DNA from: Persicitalea jodogahamensis | GTDB taxonomy: Bacteria > Bacteroidota > Bacteroidia > Cytophagales > Spirosomataceae | Assembly (NCBI RefSeq): GCF_014651615.1 | Contig: NZ_BMXF01000001.1 | Location: 1,769,731 to 1,833,730, forward strand | DNA: 64,000 nt | Direction: 5' to 3' | Shown here: positions 18,488 to 29,802 of the stretch, piece after piece | How the letters are laid out: every line of letters starts with the position of its first letter | Position numbering within the stretch: position 1 is the first letter of the stretch | Program-made: the position numbers and the translations under genes | Notes under the pieces: model-generated | Seen by the model: the letters and a program-made list of their open reading frames with translations, nothing else | The model's database searches: none | What the model was told of the DNA's origin: nothing

Positions 18488-19405
18488 ATGGACAATCTGC
18501 GTCGGTTCGAGACCATAAACGATTACAACATATTCAACAACAACGAAACGCTGCACCCGCTGGTGAGCGTCGTGGATTTGTCGAAGGCCAGCCCCCGGCA
18601 GGCTTCCAATATGTACTTTGGGTTCTACACCGTCTTCCTGAAAGAGGTGAAATGCGGCGACCTGCGGTACGGTCGGCATACCTACGACTACCAAGAGGGT
18701 ACCCTGGTATTCATTGGACCGGGGCAGGTAGTCAACGTTGACAGCAACGGTGAGACGTACCAGCCCAAAGGTTTCGCGCTGGTTTTTCATCCCGATCTGC
18801 TGCACGGTACTACTCTCGGGCGGCACATGCAGGACTATTCCTTTTTTGGATATCAATCCAACGAAGCCCTTCACTTATCCGAGCGGGAAAAGCGATTGGT
18901 ATTGGAGTGCTTTTCGAAAATCGAATACGAACTGGAACAGGGCGTCGACAAGCACAGCAAAAGACTGATCGTATCCAATATTGAATTATTTCTGAACTAC
19001 TGCGTCCGTTTTTACGACCGCCAGTTCATTACCCGCGATACTGTACATCAGGGTACTTTGGAAAGCTTTGAAAATTTGTTGAACGAGTATTTCCAAACCG
19101 ATAAACCACAAACCATTGGTTTGCCGTCAGTAGCCTGGTGCGCCGAGCAGTTGAATCTATCGGCCAATTACTTTGGCGATCTGATCAAAAAAGAGACGGG
19201 CCGCTCAGCCCAGGAATATATCCAATCCAGGCTGATGGAGGTAGCCAAGGAGAAAATCTTTGACCGGAGCAAAACGATCAATGAAATAGCTTTTGAATTG
19301 GGGTTTAAGTACCCCCAACATTTTAGTCGCTTCTTTAAAGAGCGGGTAGGGCAATCGCCCAACGAGTACAGACAGACCGCCGCTGCGGAATTTCATGATA
19401 ATTGA
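18488..19405 (+). CDS. AraC-family transcriptional regulator
   Basis: A 305-residue regulator. The N-terminal half is a cupin-like sensing domain (EGTLVFIGPGQVV, ALVFHPDLLHG). The C-terminal about 100 residues hold two helix-turn-helix motifs: LPSVAWCAEQLNLSANYFGDLIK, and INEIAFELGFKYPQHFSRFFKERVGQSPNEYR, the classical AraC signature. It sits between the divergent NTF2-like gene and the second molybdoenzyme copy, and the segment before 19535 is duplicated before 14783. It is the likely regulator of both copies. Confidence 0.92.
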   Translation: MDNLRRFETINDYNIFNNNETLHPLVSVVDLSKASPRQASNMYFGFYTVFLKEVKCGDLRYGRHTYDYQEGTLVFIGPGQVVNVDSNGETYQPKGFALVFHPDLLHGTTLGRHMQDYSFFGYQSNEALHLSEREKRLVLECFSKIEYELEQGVDKHSKRLIVSNIELFLNYCVRFYDRQFITRDTVHQGTLESFENLLNEYFQTDKPQTIGLPSVAWCAEQLNLSANYFGDLIKKETGRSAQEYIQSRLMEVAKEKIFDRSKTINEIAFELGFKYPQHFSRFFKERVGQSPNEYRQTAAAEFHDN

Positions 19406-19466
19406 TCCATCTCATTCGGATAAGTACCCACCGAAGAATGTCTATTGTTTGAATTTCGTAAGTTTT

Positions 19467-19534
19467 GGTTTGATAGGCATTAGCTACCCTGTACAATTTT
19501 TTTCGTATTTTACATCATTCAAAAAAACACGACT
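19467..19534 (+). repeat. Duplicated upstream segment, copy 2
   Basis: Counterpart of 14716-14782; shared blocks are CTACCCT, CGTATTTTACA, CAAAAAA and ATGGC at matched spacing. Candidate promoter/operator of the small-subunit gene. Confidence 0.6.
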
Positions 19535-19989
19535 ATGGCTCAATATAATCTGAAAATCAACGGAAAGACCCGCCCGGTCGATGTGGACCCGGCGACGCCC
19601 CTCCTGTGGTTTTACGCGACCACCTCGACCTGCCCGGCACCAAATACGGCTGCGGCATTGCCCAGTGTGGTGCCTGCACGGTGCACCTGAACGGAACGGC
19701 GGTGCGTTCCTGCCAACTCCCTGTTTCGGCGGTAGGCAGCGAATCCGTTACGACCATTGAGGGACTATCGGAAAAGGGCGATCATCCGGTCCAGCAAGCC
19801 TGGCTGGAGCACGACGTGGCCCAATGCGGCTACTGCCAGTCTGGTCAGATTATGAGCGCCGCCGCCCTGCTGCAAAGCAATCCCAATCCGAGCGATGAGG
19901 AAATCGAAACGGGGATGAGCGGCAATATCTGCCGTTGCGGTACTTACCTGCGCATCCGGGAAGCGGTAAAAACGGCCGCGAAGGGCTAG
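19535..19989 (+). pseudogene. Frameshifted [2Fe-2S] small subunit (isoquinoline oxidoreductase alpha-like)
   Basis: The intact protein would have 151 residues and carry electrons from the molybdenum site of 20136-22391. From the ATG at 19535 the frame reads [24 protein letters not shown] and then breaks. The frame one base over continues with [16 protein letters not shown]. One G missing in CTG TGG-TTTTA (19606-19612) explains it. The downstream frame (GTG 19606) keeps all cysteines: [19 protein letters not shown] and NICRCGTY, so only about 24 N-terminal residues are separated. A restart at the GTG would lack the first beta strands. Real mutation and a homopolymer assembly error are both possible. 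Confidence 0.8.
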
Positions 19990-20135
19990 TGGCTTTCGGG
20001 CTTCGGCTTCGCTCAGCCTGACAAAGTTCTTGGATTTTAAAGTGTTTATTTATAATGCTTTACGAATTTATTTTACTCAAAATTCAGTGCGTGTGGTTCT
20101 TCTCAAAACTTGACGCCTACCTACTATTCTAAAAA

Positions 20136-22391
20136 ATGGAAAACATAAAATCAACCCATAGCAGACGTTCTTTCTTGAAGTCGTCGGCCCTGGCGGGCGG
20201 GGGACTCATGCTCAGCTTTAGCTGGTTTGCGAGTGCGAAAGCCGCCGATAAAATGGCCGAGCTGAATCTGCCCGAGCAATGGTCGGAGCTTAACGGCTAT
20301 ATCCAAATCACGCCCGACAATGTCATTCGAATCCTTTGCCCCAACCCCGAGTTCGGGCAGAACGTCATGACTTCTCTGTCGATGATTATCGCCGAGGAGC
20401 TGGACGTCGACTGGAAAGATGTGGTGGTGGAAATGGGACCGCACGACAACGTGAAATTGGGGCCGCAGTTCACTGGCGGCAGCAACTCAGTCCGCATGTA
20501 TTGGAAACCCCTTCGGGAAGCAGGAGCCGCCGCCCGGCAAATGCTTCGCCAGGCTGCCGCCGAAGAGTGGAGCGTACCCGTCGAGGAAATCACTACCAAA
20601 AATGGAGTACTCCTGCATCCCGATACGATGAAAGCGGCCAAATACGGCGAATTCGCCGAAAAAGCGGCAAAAGTACCCGTCCCGGAGAAGGCGAAACTCA
20701 AAGAGCCCGCAGATTTCAGTATCGTCCGCCATTCTCAGAAGAATGTGGAAGGGATGAAAGTCGTGACCGGCCAGCCGCTTTTCGGATTGGATTACCGTAC
20801 TGATGGGATGCTGATTGCCATGATTCAGCACCCGCCGGCCTTTGGGATGAAACTTAAATCGTTCGATGCCGCGCAGGCGCTCAAAATGCCGGGCATCAAG
20901 GATGTTTTCAGCCTGAAATTGTACGAAGAGGGATTCGAACAAGGTGGTTTTGATACCCGCACCTTCAACAATTTGCTGGTCGTGGTGGGCAACAGCACCT
21001 GGGAAGTAATGAATGCGCGCAAAAAGCTGGTGGTGCAGTGGGAGCCTAAGGGCGACACCACGGATACCATGGGCGGCAGAGGCGGAAAAAGAGAAGTAGT
21101 GGTTCCGGGTAAGATTGAAAGTACCAGTGCCCAGCATGAACTAATGCAGGAGTATGCCGAAAAGCCTGCCCAGCAATTACGACGAGACGGCGACCCCGAA
21201 ACGGCTTTCAAAAATGCCGCTCAGGTGATCGAACGCACCTACAATGCGCCGTTTTTGGCCCACAACTGCATGGAGCCGATGAATTTCTTTGCCCATGTGA
21301 CGCCGGAGAAAGCCGTAGTGGCCGGACCCGTTCAGGCACCGGGCTGGATTGAGCCTACCCTCACCAAGCTGCTGAACCTGCCTCCTGAAAAAATTGAAAT
21401 CCAGATGACGCGCATGGGCGGAGGCTTTGGCCGGAGGGCGTACGGTCAGTACGCGTACGAAGCGGCGCTCATTTCTAAAAAAGTCAAAGCCCCGATTAAG
21501 CTGATCTACACCCGGGAGGACGATATGACCTACGGCATTTACCGCCCGATGTACACGGCGACCTACCGCGCGGCGCTGGACGCCGACAAAAACCTGATTG
21601 CCTTCCATGTAAAAGGCGGCGGAATTCCCGAGCATCCGGTTCATGCCAACCGGTTCCCGGCGGGGGCAGTGGACAACTACCTGGCCGAAGGCTGGGCGAT
21701 TCCGTCCAACATCACGATCGGGGCTTTCCGGGCACCACGCTCCAACTTTAACGCCGCCGCCGAGCAGTCGTTTCTGGATGAACTGGCCGAGGCCATGGAC
21801 AAAGACCCGATCGAGATGCGGTTGGAGCTTTTGGAGAAAGCTAAGAAAAATCCGGTGGGTGAAAACAACGAGTACGACGCCGACCGCTACGCCGGGGTAC
21901 TTAAACTGGTCCGGGAAAAATCGGGCTGGGGTGGTGCCGACCAGGGCAAATACAGTCGGGGGGTAGCGGCCTATTTCTGCCATAATTCCTACGCTGCCCA
22001 CGTGGTAGACGTAGTGACCCGCGCAGGAACGCCTTACGTGGAGCGGGTGACCAGTGCGGTGGATTGCGGCATGGTAGTCAATCCCGATGCGGCCACCAAC
22101 ATGGTGCAGGGCGCCGTGGTGGATGGCATTGGCAACGCTTTTTATGGTAAATTGACCCACAAAGACGGCGTGCCTGAGCAAAGTAATTTTGATAAGTACC
22201 GTATCATCCGTCACCGCGAAGCACCCCAGCAAATCGACGTACATTTTGTGCAAAACGACATCGATCCTACGGGGCTGGGCGAGCCGCCTTTTCCGCCGGT
22301 ATTCGCGGCCGTAGCCAACGCCTTGTACAAAAATACGGGCAAGCGGTTTTACAATCAGCCGTTTCAGCCAGACATTGAGAAGCAAATATAA
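20136..22391 (+). CDS. Molybdopterin-binding subunit, xanthine dehydrogenase family (isoquinoline 1-oxidoreductase beta-like), copy 2
   Basis: A 751-residue paralogue of 14974-17235, similar along its whole length (I estimate 60-65% identity by eye). The Tat signal is SRRSFLKSS followed by ALAGGGLML. The cofactor loop GGGFGRR is near residue 428 and the catalytic glutamate is E716 in LGEPPFPPV. It follows the frameshifted small subunit by 146 bp. An aldo/keto reductase starts 57 bp downstream and may be co-transcribed. The two copies differ most at the substrate-side loops (for example HPVHANRF against SPLSANRF), so they may have different substrates. Confidence 0.88.
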   Translation: MENIKSTHSRRSFLKSSALAGGGLMLSFSWFASAKAADKMAELNLPEQWSELNGYIQITPDNVIRILCPNPEFGQNVMTSLSMIIAEELDVDWKDVVVEMGPHDNVKLGPQFTGGSNSVRMYWKPLREAGAAARQMLRQAAAEEWSVPVEEITTKNGVLLHPDTMKAAKYGEFAEKAAKVPVPEKAKLKEPADFSIVRHSQKNVEGMKVVTGQPLFGLDYRTDGMLIAMIQHPPAFGMKLKSFDAAQALKMPGIKDVFSLKLYEEGFEQGGFDTRTFNNLLVVVGNSTWEVMNARKKLVVQWEPKGDTTDTMGGRGGKREVVVPGKIESTSAQHELMQEYAEKPAQQLRRDGDPETAFKNAAQVIERTYNAPFLAHNCMEPMNFFAHVTPEKAVVAGPVQAPGWIEPTLTKLLNLPPEKIEIQMTRMGGGFGRRAYGQYAYEAALISKKVKAPIKLIYTREDDMTYGIYRPMYTATYRAALDADKNLIAFHVKGGGIPEHPVHANRFPAGAVDNYLAEGWAIPSNITIGAFRAPRSNFNAAAEQSFLDELAEAMDKDPIEMRLELLEKAKKNPVGENNEYDADRYAGVLKLVREKSGWGGADQGKYSRGVAAYFCHNSYAAHVVDVVTRAGTPYVERVTSAVDCGMVVNPDAATNMVQGAVVDGIGNAFYGKLTHKDGVPEQSNFDKYRIIRHREAPQQIDVHFVQNDIDPTGLGEPPFPPVFAAVANALYKNTGKRFYNQPFQPDIEKQI

Positions 22392-23423
<1,032 letters not shown>

Positions 23424-23545
23424 GCTGTATTTGCCGACACATTTAATTATTTTGCCGATAAATGAAACACTACTAGCAACGTGCGGATTGCGCTGCGCGT
23501 ACCCTGAATCAGTAATGACTATTATTACCTCTGATCATTTACGGT

Positions 23546-25276
23546 ATGCAGCGACTTTTCCTCGTTCTACTATTAATTATTGGCCTCTTTCAGTTCGGTT
23601 ACGGGCAGGCCACCTGCGACAATATCGGTTTTGAAAACGGCGATCTCAGCGGCTGGACGCTCTCCAACGGCTCAGTGAATGACGTCAACCAAAAGACCGT
23701 TTTTCAGGACGAAGTACCCGGTACTTTCGAAAATGGCCATCTGCTCACCCGGCCGAGCGACGGGAACGATCCCCGGATTCCGGCCATCCCGATGGTGGCC
23801 CCGGGCAGTAATTACTCCATCCGCATCGGAAACGTGACGCGGGGAAGCCGCTTCGACCGGATCAGGACTTCCTTCGTGGTGACGCCCGACAACGTGCTGC
23901 TCCAGTACAAGTTTGCCGTCATTCTGCAATTCCCCAACCATCAACCGTGGCAGCAGCCCGGCTTCAGCATTCGGGTCACCAACCAGGATAACACCACGCT
24001 GGCCTGTAATTTCTACGAGGTGACGGCGGCGGCTACCATCGACGGTTTCCAGATCCAGAATGACATCCGCTACCGTAACTGGACTACCGGTGCTATCGAT
24101 CTGCGGAATTACATCGGGCAGAAAATTAACATCGAGGTGACCGTCAACGGCTGCACCGAGCGACGGCACTTCGGCTACGCCTACTTCGATGCCCAGTGCG
24201 TGAAGGCCGAAATTTCTCAGGCCCCTTACTGTCCTGCCTACGACCCTACGATCACGCTGAAAGCTCCCGAAGGCTTCGCGGCCTACCGCTGGAGCAACGG
24301 GGCCACCAGTCCGAATGCGGCCGTGGCTCCGAAACAAGGCGAAAAATACTGGGTGAAGGTCAAGCCTTTTTCCAGCCTGGGCGACGAATGTGAGTTTCAG
24401 TTCGACCATACGGTGAACTTTACCGTACCCGGCGACCCGACCCGGGAGGACAAAACCATTTGCGAGGGGGATGGCTACACCATCGGCGACTCGACCTACC
24501 GTCGGGCGGGTACCTACCTCACCCGAATCTCACGCGGGCCGAACGTCTGCGATAGCGTGGTCATCACCACGCTGCGTGTAACGCCGCTGGCCCGTTTTGC
24601 CCAAAGTAAAGTGATTTGTGGCGGGGAGAAACTGACCGTTGGCCCGGACGTGCTGATCGCCACGGGTACTTACCAAACCCGCATCGCCCGCAAGCCGCCG
24701 CTCTGCGACAGTATTGTCACTACCACGCTGGATGTGCGCCAAATCGGCCTCACCCTCACGCCCGATACCTACCTCCGCCCGCAGGACAGCACCCGGCTCA
24801 ACGTGGAGGCCCTGCCCGGCGGCAATTACCGCTACGACTGGCAGAGTCCGGCGGGGCTCGCCTGCGCCAATTGCGCGGCGACCTGGGCTAAACCGCCCGA
24901 AACTACCCGCTACACCGTGACGGTGACCGACCAGGATCACAACTGCACGGCCTCGGCTTCGGTGTTGCTGTCGGTGGGGTTATGTACGGTGTTTGCCCCC
25001 AATGCCTTCACGCCCAATGGCGACGGTCACAACGATATTTTCTTTCTGGAAGGCTCCACCTGCGTGGAGCGTATCGAAGAAATGATCATCTACGACCGCT
25101 GGGGTGAGGTGATTTGTCGTCGCGAAAATTTCCAGCCCTCCGAACCTGACTACGGCTGGGACGGTATGTATCGCGGCGCAAAGGCGGAGCCCGGCCTGTA
25201 TCCCTACCGCATTACGGTGACATTCCGCACGGGGAGCGTTTTTCAGCAGCGGGGTGTGGTGACGTTGCTTCGGTGA
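23546..25276 (+). CDS. Secreted surface protein with gliding-motility C-terminal (T9SS type B) domain
   Basis: A 576-residue protein with a signal peptide (MQRLFLVLLLIIGLFQFGYGQ). Residues about 22-210 form a lectin- or CUB-like beta domain beginning CDNIGFENGDLSGW. Then come a DUF-type Ig repeat (ITLKAPEGFAAYRWSNG), two copies of an adhesin-like module with the pattern KxICxGExxTxGxxxxxxxGTYxTRI..CDSxVxTTL (about 305-345 and 352-392), and a C-terminal CHU_C domain (FAPNAFTPNGDGHNDIF, IYDRWGE, YGWDGMYRG, ending VVTLLR). The CHU_C domain directs export by the type IX system. Ligand unknown. Confidence 0.9.
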   Translation: MQRLFLVLLLIIGLFQFGYGQATCDNIGFENGDLSGWTLSNGSVNDVNQKTVFQDEVPGTFENGHLLTRPSDGNDPRIPAIPMVAPGSNYSIRIGNVTRGSRFDRIRTSFVVTPDNVLLQYKFAVILQFPNHQPWQQPGFSIRVTNQDNTTLACNFYEVTAAATIDGFQIQNDIRYRNWTTGAIDLRNYIGQKINIEVTVNGCTERRHFGYAYFDAQCVKAEISQAPYCPAYDPTITLKAPEGFAAYRWSNGATSPNAAVAPKQGEKYWVKVKPFSSLGDECEFQFDHTVNFTVPGDPTREDKTICEGDGYTIGDSTYRRAGTYLTRISRGPNVCDSVVITTLRVTPLARFAQSKVICGGEKLTVGPDVLIATGTYQTRIARKPPLCDSIVTTTLDVRQIGLTLTPDTYLRPQDSTRLNVEALPGGNYRYDWQSPAGLACANCAATWAKPPETTRYTVTVTDQDHNCTASASVLLSVGLCTVFAPNAFTPNGDGHNDIFFLEGSTCVERIEEMIIYDRWGEVICRRENFQPSEPDYGWDGMYRGAKAEPGLYPYRITVTFRTGSVFQQRGVVTLLR

Positions 25277-25347
25277 GGGGCAGACACAAATTCAAGGTAG
25301 TCTGGCTGGGTTAGAAGGCCGATTTCAACCTCACGGCCAACAGGGTT

Positions 25348-27867
25348 CTATTGTAGCTGAACCGTATTGGTTTTCGTTCGGCTGACCAACTTGTAAACCT
25401 CGACCCAGCCCACGCCAATCAGCGCGGCCAGCCCGCACCAACCCAGGGCCGGGATGGAAATAGTCGAGAAACCAAATAAATGACGGGCAGCTGGCACGAA
25501 CAGGGTAGTCAGCAGCAGCGCAAATGTTAAGCCCAACATCAGTGACAGCAGCAGGTTTGGAATACGGATCGTCCGGGAAATGGATTGGGTGAAAGAACGG
25601 TTGACCAGCGTTAGCAAAATATTGCTCATCACCAATGTCGCAAAAGCCAGGGTTCGCACAGTCTCGACGGACTCACCGTTTTTCATGGCGACATAGTACA
25701 CCCCCAGCACTGCTCCCGAAATCGCCAGCCCCTGCACGATACTCCGCCCCAGCTCCGGCCCGGCAAGAAAGGTATCCGTAGCCCGGCGGGGTGGCTGCTG
25801 CATTTGTCCGGGCTCGGCAGGTTCATTCTCGAAGGCGATGGAGCAGGTCGGGCCCATGACCAATTCCAGAAAAATGATGTGAATCGGACTGAACAGGTTA
25901 GCCCACTGCCAGTTTGCGAGCAAGGGAACGGCCACCATCAGGATAATCGGGATGTGGATAGAGACTATGTAGGCGATGGCTTTTTTGAGGTTCTGGTAAA
26001 TTCGGCGCCCCTGCGCGATGGCTTTCACCATACCCCCGAGGTCATCATCGACCAGCACCAGCGATGCGGCTTGCCGCGCGACTTCGGTGCCCCGCTTGCC
26101 CATGGCCACGCCGATGTGGGCCGCTTTCAGAGCCGGCCCGTCGTTGACGCCGTCGCCGGTCATGGCCACGATCTCGCCGAGCGATTTGAGCGCGTTCACG
26201 ACCCGCAGCTTGGCTTCCGGAAACATCCGGGCAAAGACCGCCGTTTGCGCAGTCCGGTGCCGCAGCGTCGACTCGTCCATGGCCATGATTTCCTGACCTG
26301 TCACCAGTGTTTCAGCGCCGGGCAGCCCCACCTGCCGGGCAATGGCCTGTGCCGTTTCGGCAAAATCGCCGGTAATCAGTTTGACCCGGATACCGGCATC
26401 GGTAAATGCTTCGATTACTGCTTTAGCGTTCGGCTTGGGTGGATTTTCAAGCGCGATCAGGCCCAGAAACGACCAATTGAATGCATCCTGTTCAGCCGGA
26501 AAAGCGGGCGGCTGCCAGGCCCCGCTGGCTACACCCAGAACCCGATACCCGTTCTGCGAGAGTTCTCTGGTAGTCTTTCGGATGTATTCGGACGTGGCGG
26601 GCGCAAGGTGGCACACGGCCAGGATATGTTCCACTGCTCCTTTCCCGGCCACAGCAATATCACCGGCGGGCCCTTTCCTGACGTGGGTCATCATGGGAGG
26701 GGTACCTGCCAGCGGGTACTCGTGAACAATAGGGTAGTTATCCGCATTGAATGCCGGATCAGCTTCGGTGAAAGCCTCTCTGAAAGCGGCAACAATTGCC
26801 TTTTCCATGGCATCGAACGGGTCTGTTTCACTGGACCAGCGGGCGTACTCCAGCACTGATTTGGCGGTAGGAGACAATGGTCCCGGCAGTGGCAGGAGTG
26901 AGTCGGTGGCTCCGTCGTAGAGTTGACAAACGCGCATTCCTTCCTGCGTGATCGTGCCGGTTTTGTCAGTGCAGATTACGGTGGCGGAACCAAGGCTTTC
27001 GACGGTCTGGGGTTGTTTGGTCAGGACCCCGGCCTTACTCAGGCGCGCCGCTCCCAAGGCCATGAAACTACTGAAAGCAACCGGGATTTCTTCGGGCAGA
27101 ATCGACATGGCTAGCGTCAGGCCGAAGAGCACCGCGGTCACCCAATCGCCCGAACGGGCGTAGTTGATCCCGCAGACAAGCGCGAAGGCGACAAAACCGA
27201 TCCACGCCATTCGTCCGACAAACTGATTGATCTGGACTTGCAGGGGCGTTTTCTCCGTCGGAATGGCAATAAGGCTTTGCCCGATTCGTCCCAGTTCGGT
27301 TTGTTGGCCCACGGCGCTCAGGGTAAACCACGCACTGCCAGATACGGTGTTGGTGCCCAGAAAAACCGGCTCACCCGGCTTCTTTACCACCGAAACCGAT
27401 TCGCCGGTCAGGATGGATTCGTCCACAGAAAAATCGTTGGCTTCGTCGAGAACTCCATCGGCAGGGACGCGCTCCCCTTCTTCAATCAACACGGAATCTC
27501 ATACCACCAAATCGTCTACGAGAACAAGCGCCAGCTGACCGTTTCTCCGCACCTGTACCTGGGGCTGGGTCAGTTCACGGAGGGCATTGAGGGCGCGGTC
27601 ACTACGAACCGACTGGTAGATCGAGATGGCAGCAACTGCCAGTAAAGCTCCGGCCAATGTAATCGCTTCTTCCAACTGACCCAGCCCCACATACACTGCA
27701 CAGGAAGCCAGCAATAACAGAAACATCGGCTCCGAAACCACTTCTTTCAGCGTCTTCCACAAGCCTGAACGGGCCTCGTAAGGAAGGGTGTTTTGCCCGT
27801 GTTCGGTACGTGAATTGGCAACGGCGTCGTCGGTCAGGCCCGGGGTCGGTGAAAAATCTGGCAGCAT
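25348..27867 (-). pseudogene. Cation-transporting P-type ATPase interrupted by an in-frame TGA
   Basis: Read through the stop, the protein has about 839 residues and looks like a P2-type (calcium-like) pump: cation-ATPase N-domain (TPGLTDDAVANSRTEHG), TGES actuator, ILPEEIPVAF in M4, phosphorylated D301 in CTDKTGTITQ, the TGDFAETAQAIA and MTGDGVNDGPALK hinge motifs, and a C-terminal membrane domain. TGA at 27501-27499 is codon 123 (DDLVV-stop-DSVLIEEGERVPADG); the family has glycine there (GGA), so one substitution explains it. The frame is otherwise intact. A restart at the GTG (27492) would lack M1-M2. It could be a recent null, a sequencing error or, less likely, readthrough. Confidence 0.85.
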
Positions 27868-28247
27868 AGCCACAAAGTACCAAAGCTTTTACGCCTGTGA
27901 TAATGATTTCCGTCAGTTCAGGGGGTGATGTCTTTCACATTTAGGATGGTCAGGGGAATGTACCTCAATACAATGATTCACGCAGGTGAGAAACGTACTT
28001 TCTAGAACGAATTGGTCAGAAACTACCTTTATCGTGATCTGATGGGAAACTTTCTGTTACCCACCATCGATCAGAAAGAAGTGTTCTGGCAGCGGGAGGT
28101 AAAGTATAGTCTGAGTTGGCCCAGGCAAAGGGAATACTTCTGATGAAGTTAATCTTTGCACGGTGGTGCCCGCCTGGACAGCCCATCATTTTTAGCACCC
28201 GTCTCACTTCGAGGATCCACGCAAAACAGGGAATTGGGGTCAAGAGA

Positions 28248-28403
28248 TTATTTTTTAAAATCGACGTGCTTGTAGAACAGGCTGTTCCGTGCCGCATTCA
28301 ATTCACCTGGATCGAAGGAATTTGCCTTTACTTCCAGATTGAGTAAGTCGATCAGCTTCGATTTAAAGTCAGGGAGATCGTGCTTGATGATATCAAAAAC
28401 CAT
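28248..28403 (-). CDS. Possible small protein or gene fragment, unknown
   Basis: A 51-residue ORF: charged, helical N-terminal half (FDIIKHDLPDFKSKLIDLLN) and a basic C-terminus. Codon choice resembles neighbouring genes. No family is recognised and the expected upstream part of a larger gene is not found, so it may be a remnant. Confidence 0.25.
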   Translation of the reverse strand: MVFDIIKHDLPDFKSKLIDLLNLEVKANSFDPGELNAARNSLFYKHVDFKK

Positions 28404-28622
28404 TTCCAAGCGCCGTGGACTGAGTCTCCCCAGGCTTTACAAGGGGGCACTACCCTGATATCACAAACAAATACCAAAGACCTCAAACCTACGAAGCTCA
28501 CCCATGCCCCATTCCAGACTCAAATTTGAAAAGGGCATATCCGGCGAAGTAAGGCTTACGGAAGGTATGTTTATCTCGGAAAAAAAGAAGGTCAGGGCTG
28601 GTACTGAAAGAGCCTGTTTTCA

Positions 28623-28656
28623 CAGGGAATCCGGATTTGAAGAATCTGGATTCCCT
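28623..28656 (-). terminator. Strong hairpin after the dienelactone hydrolase gene
   Basis: CAGGGAATCCGGATT (28623-28637) pairs with AATCTGGATTCCCTG (28642-28656) with one wobble. On the minus strand it follows the TGA at 28664-28662 immediately. There is no long T-run, but the stem is long and an outer GAGCC/GGCTC pair extends it. Confidence 0.65.
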
Positions 28657-28661
28657 GCGGC

Positions 28662-29549
28662 TCAGGACAGATTTTCTTTAAAGAAATCAATGGTACGTTT
28701 CCAGGCAAGCTCGGCGGCGGCCTTGTCGTAGCGGGGCGTGGTGTCGTTGTGGAAACCGTGGTTAGCCCCGGCGTACATATAAGCGGTGTATTCCTTGTTA
28801 TTTTTCTTCAACGCCTCCTCATAGGCGGGCCATCCTTCGTTTACCCGTGTGTCCAGTTCGGCGTATTGCAGCATGAGGGGTGCCTGAATTTTGGGAACAT
28901 CTTCGAGGGGGGGCTGTCCACCGTAGAAGGGTACCGAGGCCTCCAGACCAGGCAGGCGCACGGCCATGAGGTTGGCGATGCCCCCACCGAAGCAGAATCC
29001 CACAACACCGATTTTGCCGTTGCAGTCTTTGCTGTTTTTCAGGTAGTCGTAGGCAGCTATGAAGTCTTCCAGCATTTCGTCGCGGTTCCGCTTGCTTTGC
29101 ATGGTGCGGCCTTCATCATCGTTGCCTGGATAGCCACCGAGTGGGGTCAGCGCATCGGGCGCAATGGAAACGAATCCGGCCAGCGCGACCCGCCGGCCTA
29201 CATCCTCGATGTAAGGGTTCAGGCCCCGGTTTTCGTGAACTACCACCACCCCGCCGACAGGTTTGGTCATTCCTGCGGGCTTCGACAGCAGCGCCTTGAT
29301 TTTGCCGCCTCCCTTGGGGGACTGGTAGGTGACATACTCCGATTCCAGACGGGCATCATCCGGTTTTACCTGAATGTTGTTTTGGTAGTCGGGCATAAGA
29401 AAACTCATGAGCGAAGCTACCGTGATGCCGCCCACGGCGTAGGCCGACAGTTTCTGGGCAAATTCCCGCCGGTCGAGGCGGTCATGGGCGTAGTCGTCGT
29501 AGAGGTCGAATACTTCCTGCTTGATGTCTTCCTTTTTGATTTTGGTCAT
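28662..29549 (-). CDS. Dienelactone hydrolase family protein
   Basis: A 295-residue alpha/beta hydrolase. Residues 35-55 are a hydrophobic segment ([15 protein letters not shown]) after a charged N-terminus, so it is probably membrane-anchored or Tat/Sec exported. The hydrolase triad is C186 in GFCFGGG, D233 in AELDTRV and H264 in GANHGFHN, with the oxyanion-region E106 in VVHENRG, all typical of dienelactone hydrolase-like enzymes. The natural substrate is unknown. It is monocistronic, with a hairpin right after its stop. Confidence 0.9.
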   Translation of the reverse strand: MTKIKKEDIKQEVFDLYDDYAHDRLDRREFAQKLSAYAVGGITVASLMSFLMPDYQNNIQVKPDDARLESEYVTYQSPKGGGKIKALLSKPAGMTKPVGGVVVVHENRGLNPYIEDVGRRVALAGFVSIAPDALTPLGGYPGNDDEGRTMQSKRNRDEMLEDFIAAYDYLKNSKDCNGKIGVVGFCFGGGIANLMAVRLPGLEASVPFYGGQPPLEDVPKIQAPLMLQYAELDTRVNEGWPAYEEALKKNNKEYTAYMYAGANHGFHNDTTPRYDKAAAELAWKRTIDFFKENLS

Positions 29550-29736
29550 GGTATTCGGGGTTTAAGAGTTGTCGATAGGATTGTGTATGCAATATTACCG
29601 AAAATCTACGGTGCCGGTTTGTATAATTCTACGTATCAGGCTATAAAGCAGACCAATTGGCGCTTTTTCCGGATTTTCAGCCAGTTTTCCTAAGAATACC
29701 AAAGCCTGCTGGCCACCCCTTTCTTTACATGAACAC

Positions 29737-29763
29737 AAAAAAGCCCCGGCACCCTACCAGGGC
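29737..29763 (-). terminator. Terminator of the DUF4353-CotH-VTC-DUF4956-DUF2490 operon
   Basis: On the minus strand GCCCTGG and CCGGGGC pair (one G-T) around a 7-base loop, followed by TTTTTT (29742-29737). It lies 40 bp after the DUF2490 stop. Confidence 0.75.
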
Positions 29764-29802
29764 CTAAACCTGAACCTCATTGCCTTATTCGATTTATGAG
29801 GT

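Larger units (their letters stand above)
27868..28661. other. 794-bp gene-poor region
   Basis: No recognisable gene. A minus-strand ORF at 28248-28403 (51 codons, MVFDIIKHDLPDFKSKL at the start, ending FYKHVDFKK) has coding-like composition and a stop 12 codons upstream, so it may be the tail of a decayed gene. The rest shows nothing. Confidence 0.4.

Noticed and set aside
21177-22385. 402-codon minus-strand ORF opposite molybdoenzyme copy 2
   Set aside because: High-GC shadow of a conserved coding frame; His/Arg/Val-rich translation, no start context and no family.
25804-26859. 351-codon plus-strand ORF opposite the P-type ATPase
   Set aside because: Shadow of the ATPase frame, which carries DKTGT and TGDGVND motifs.
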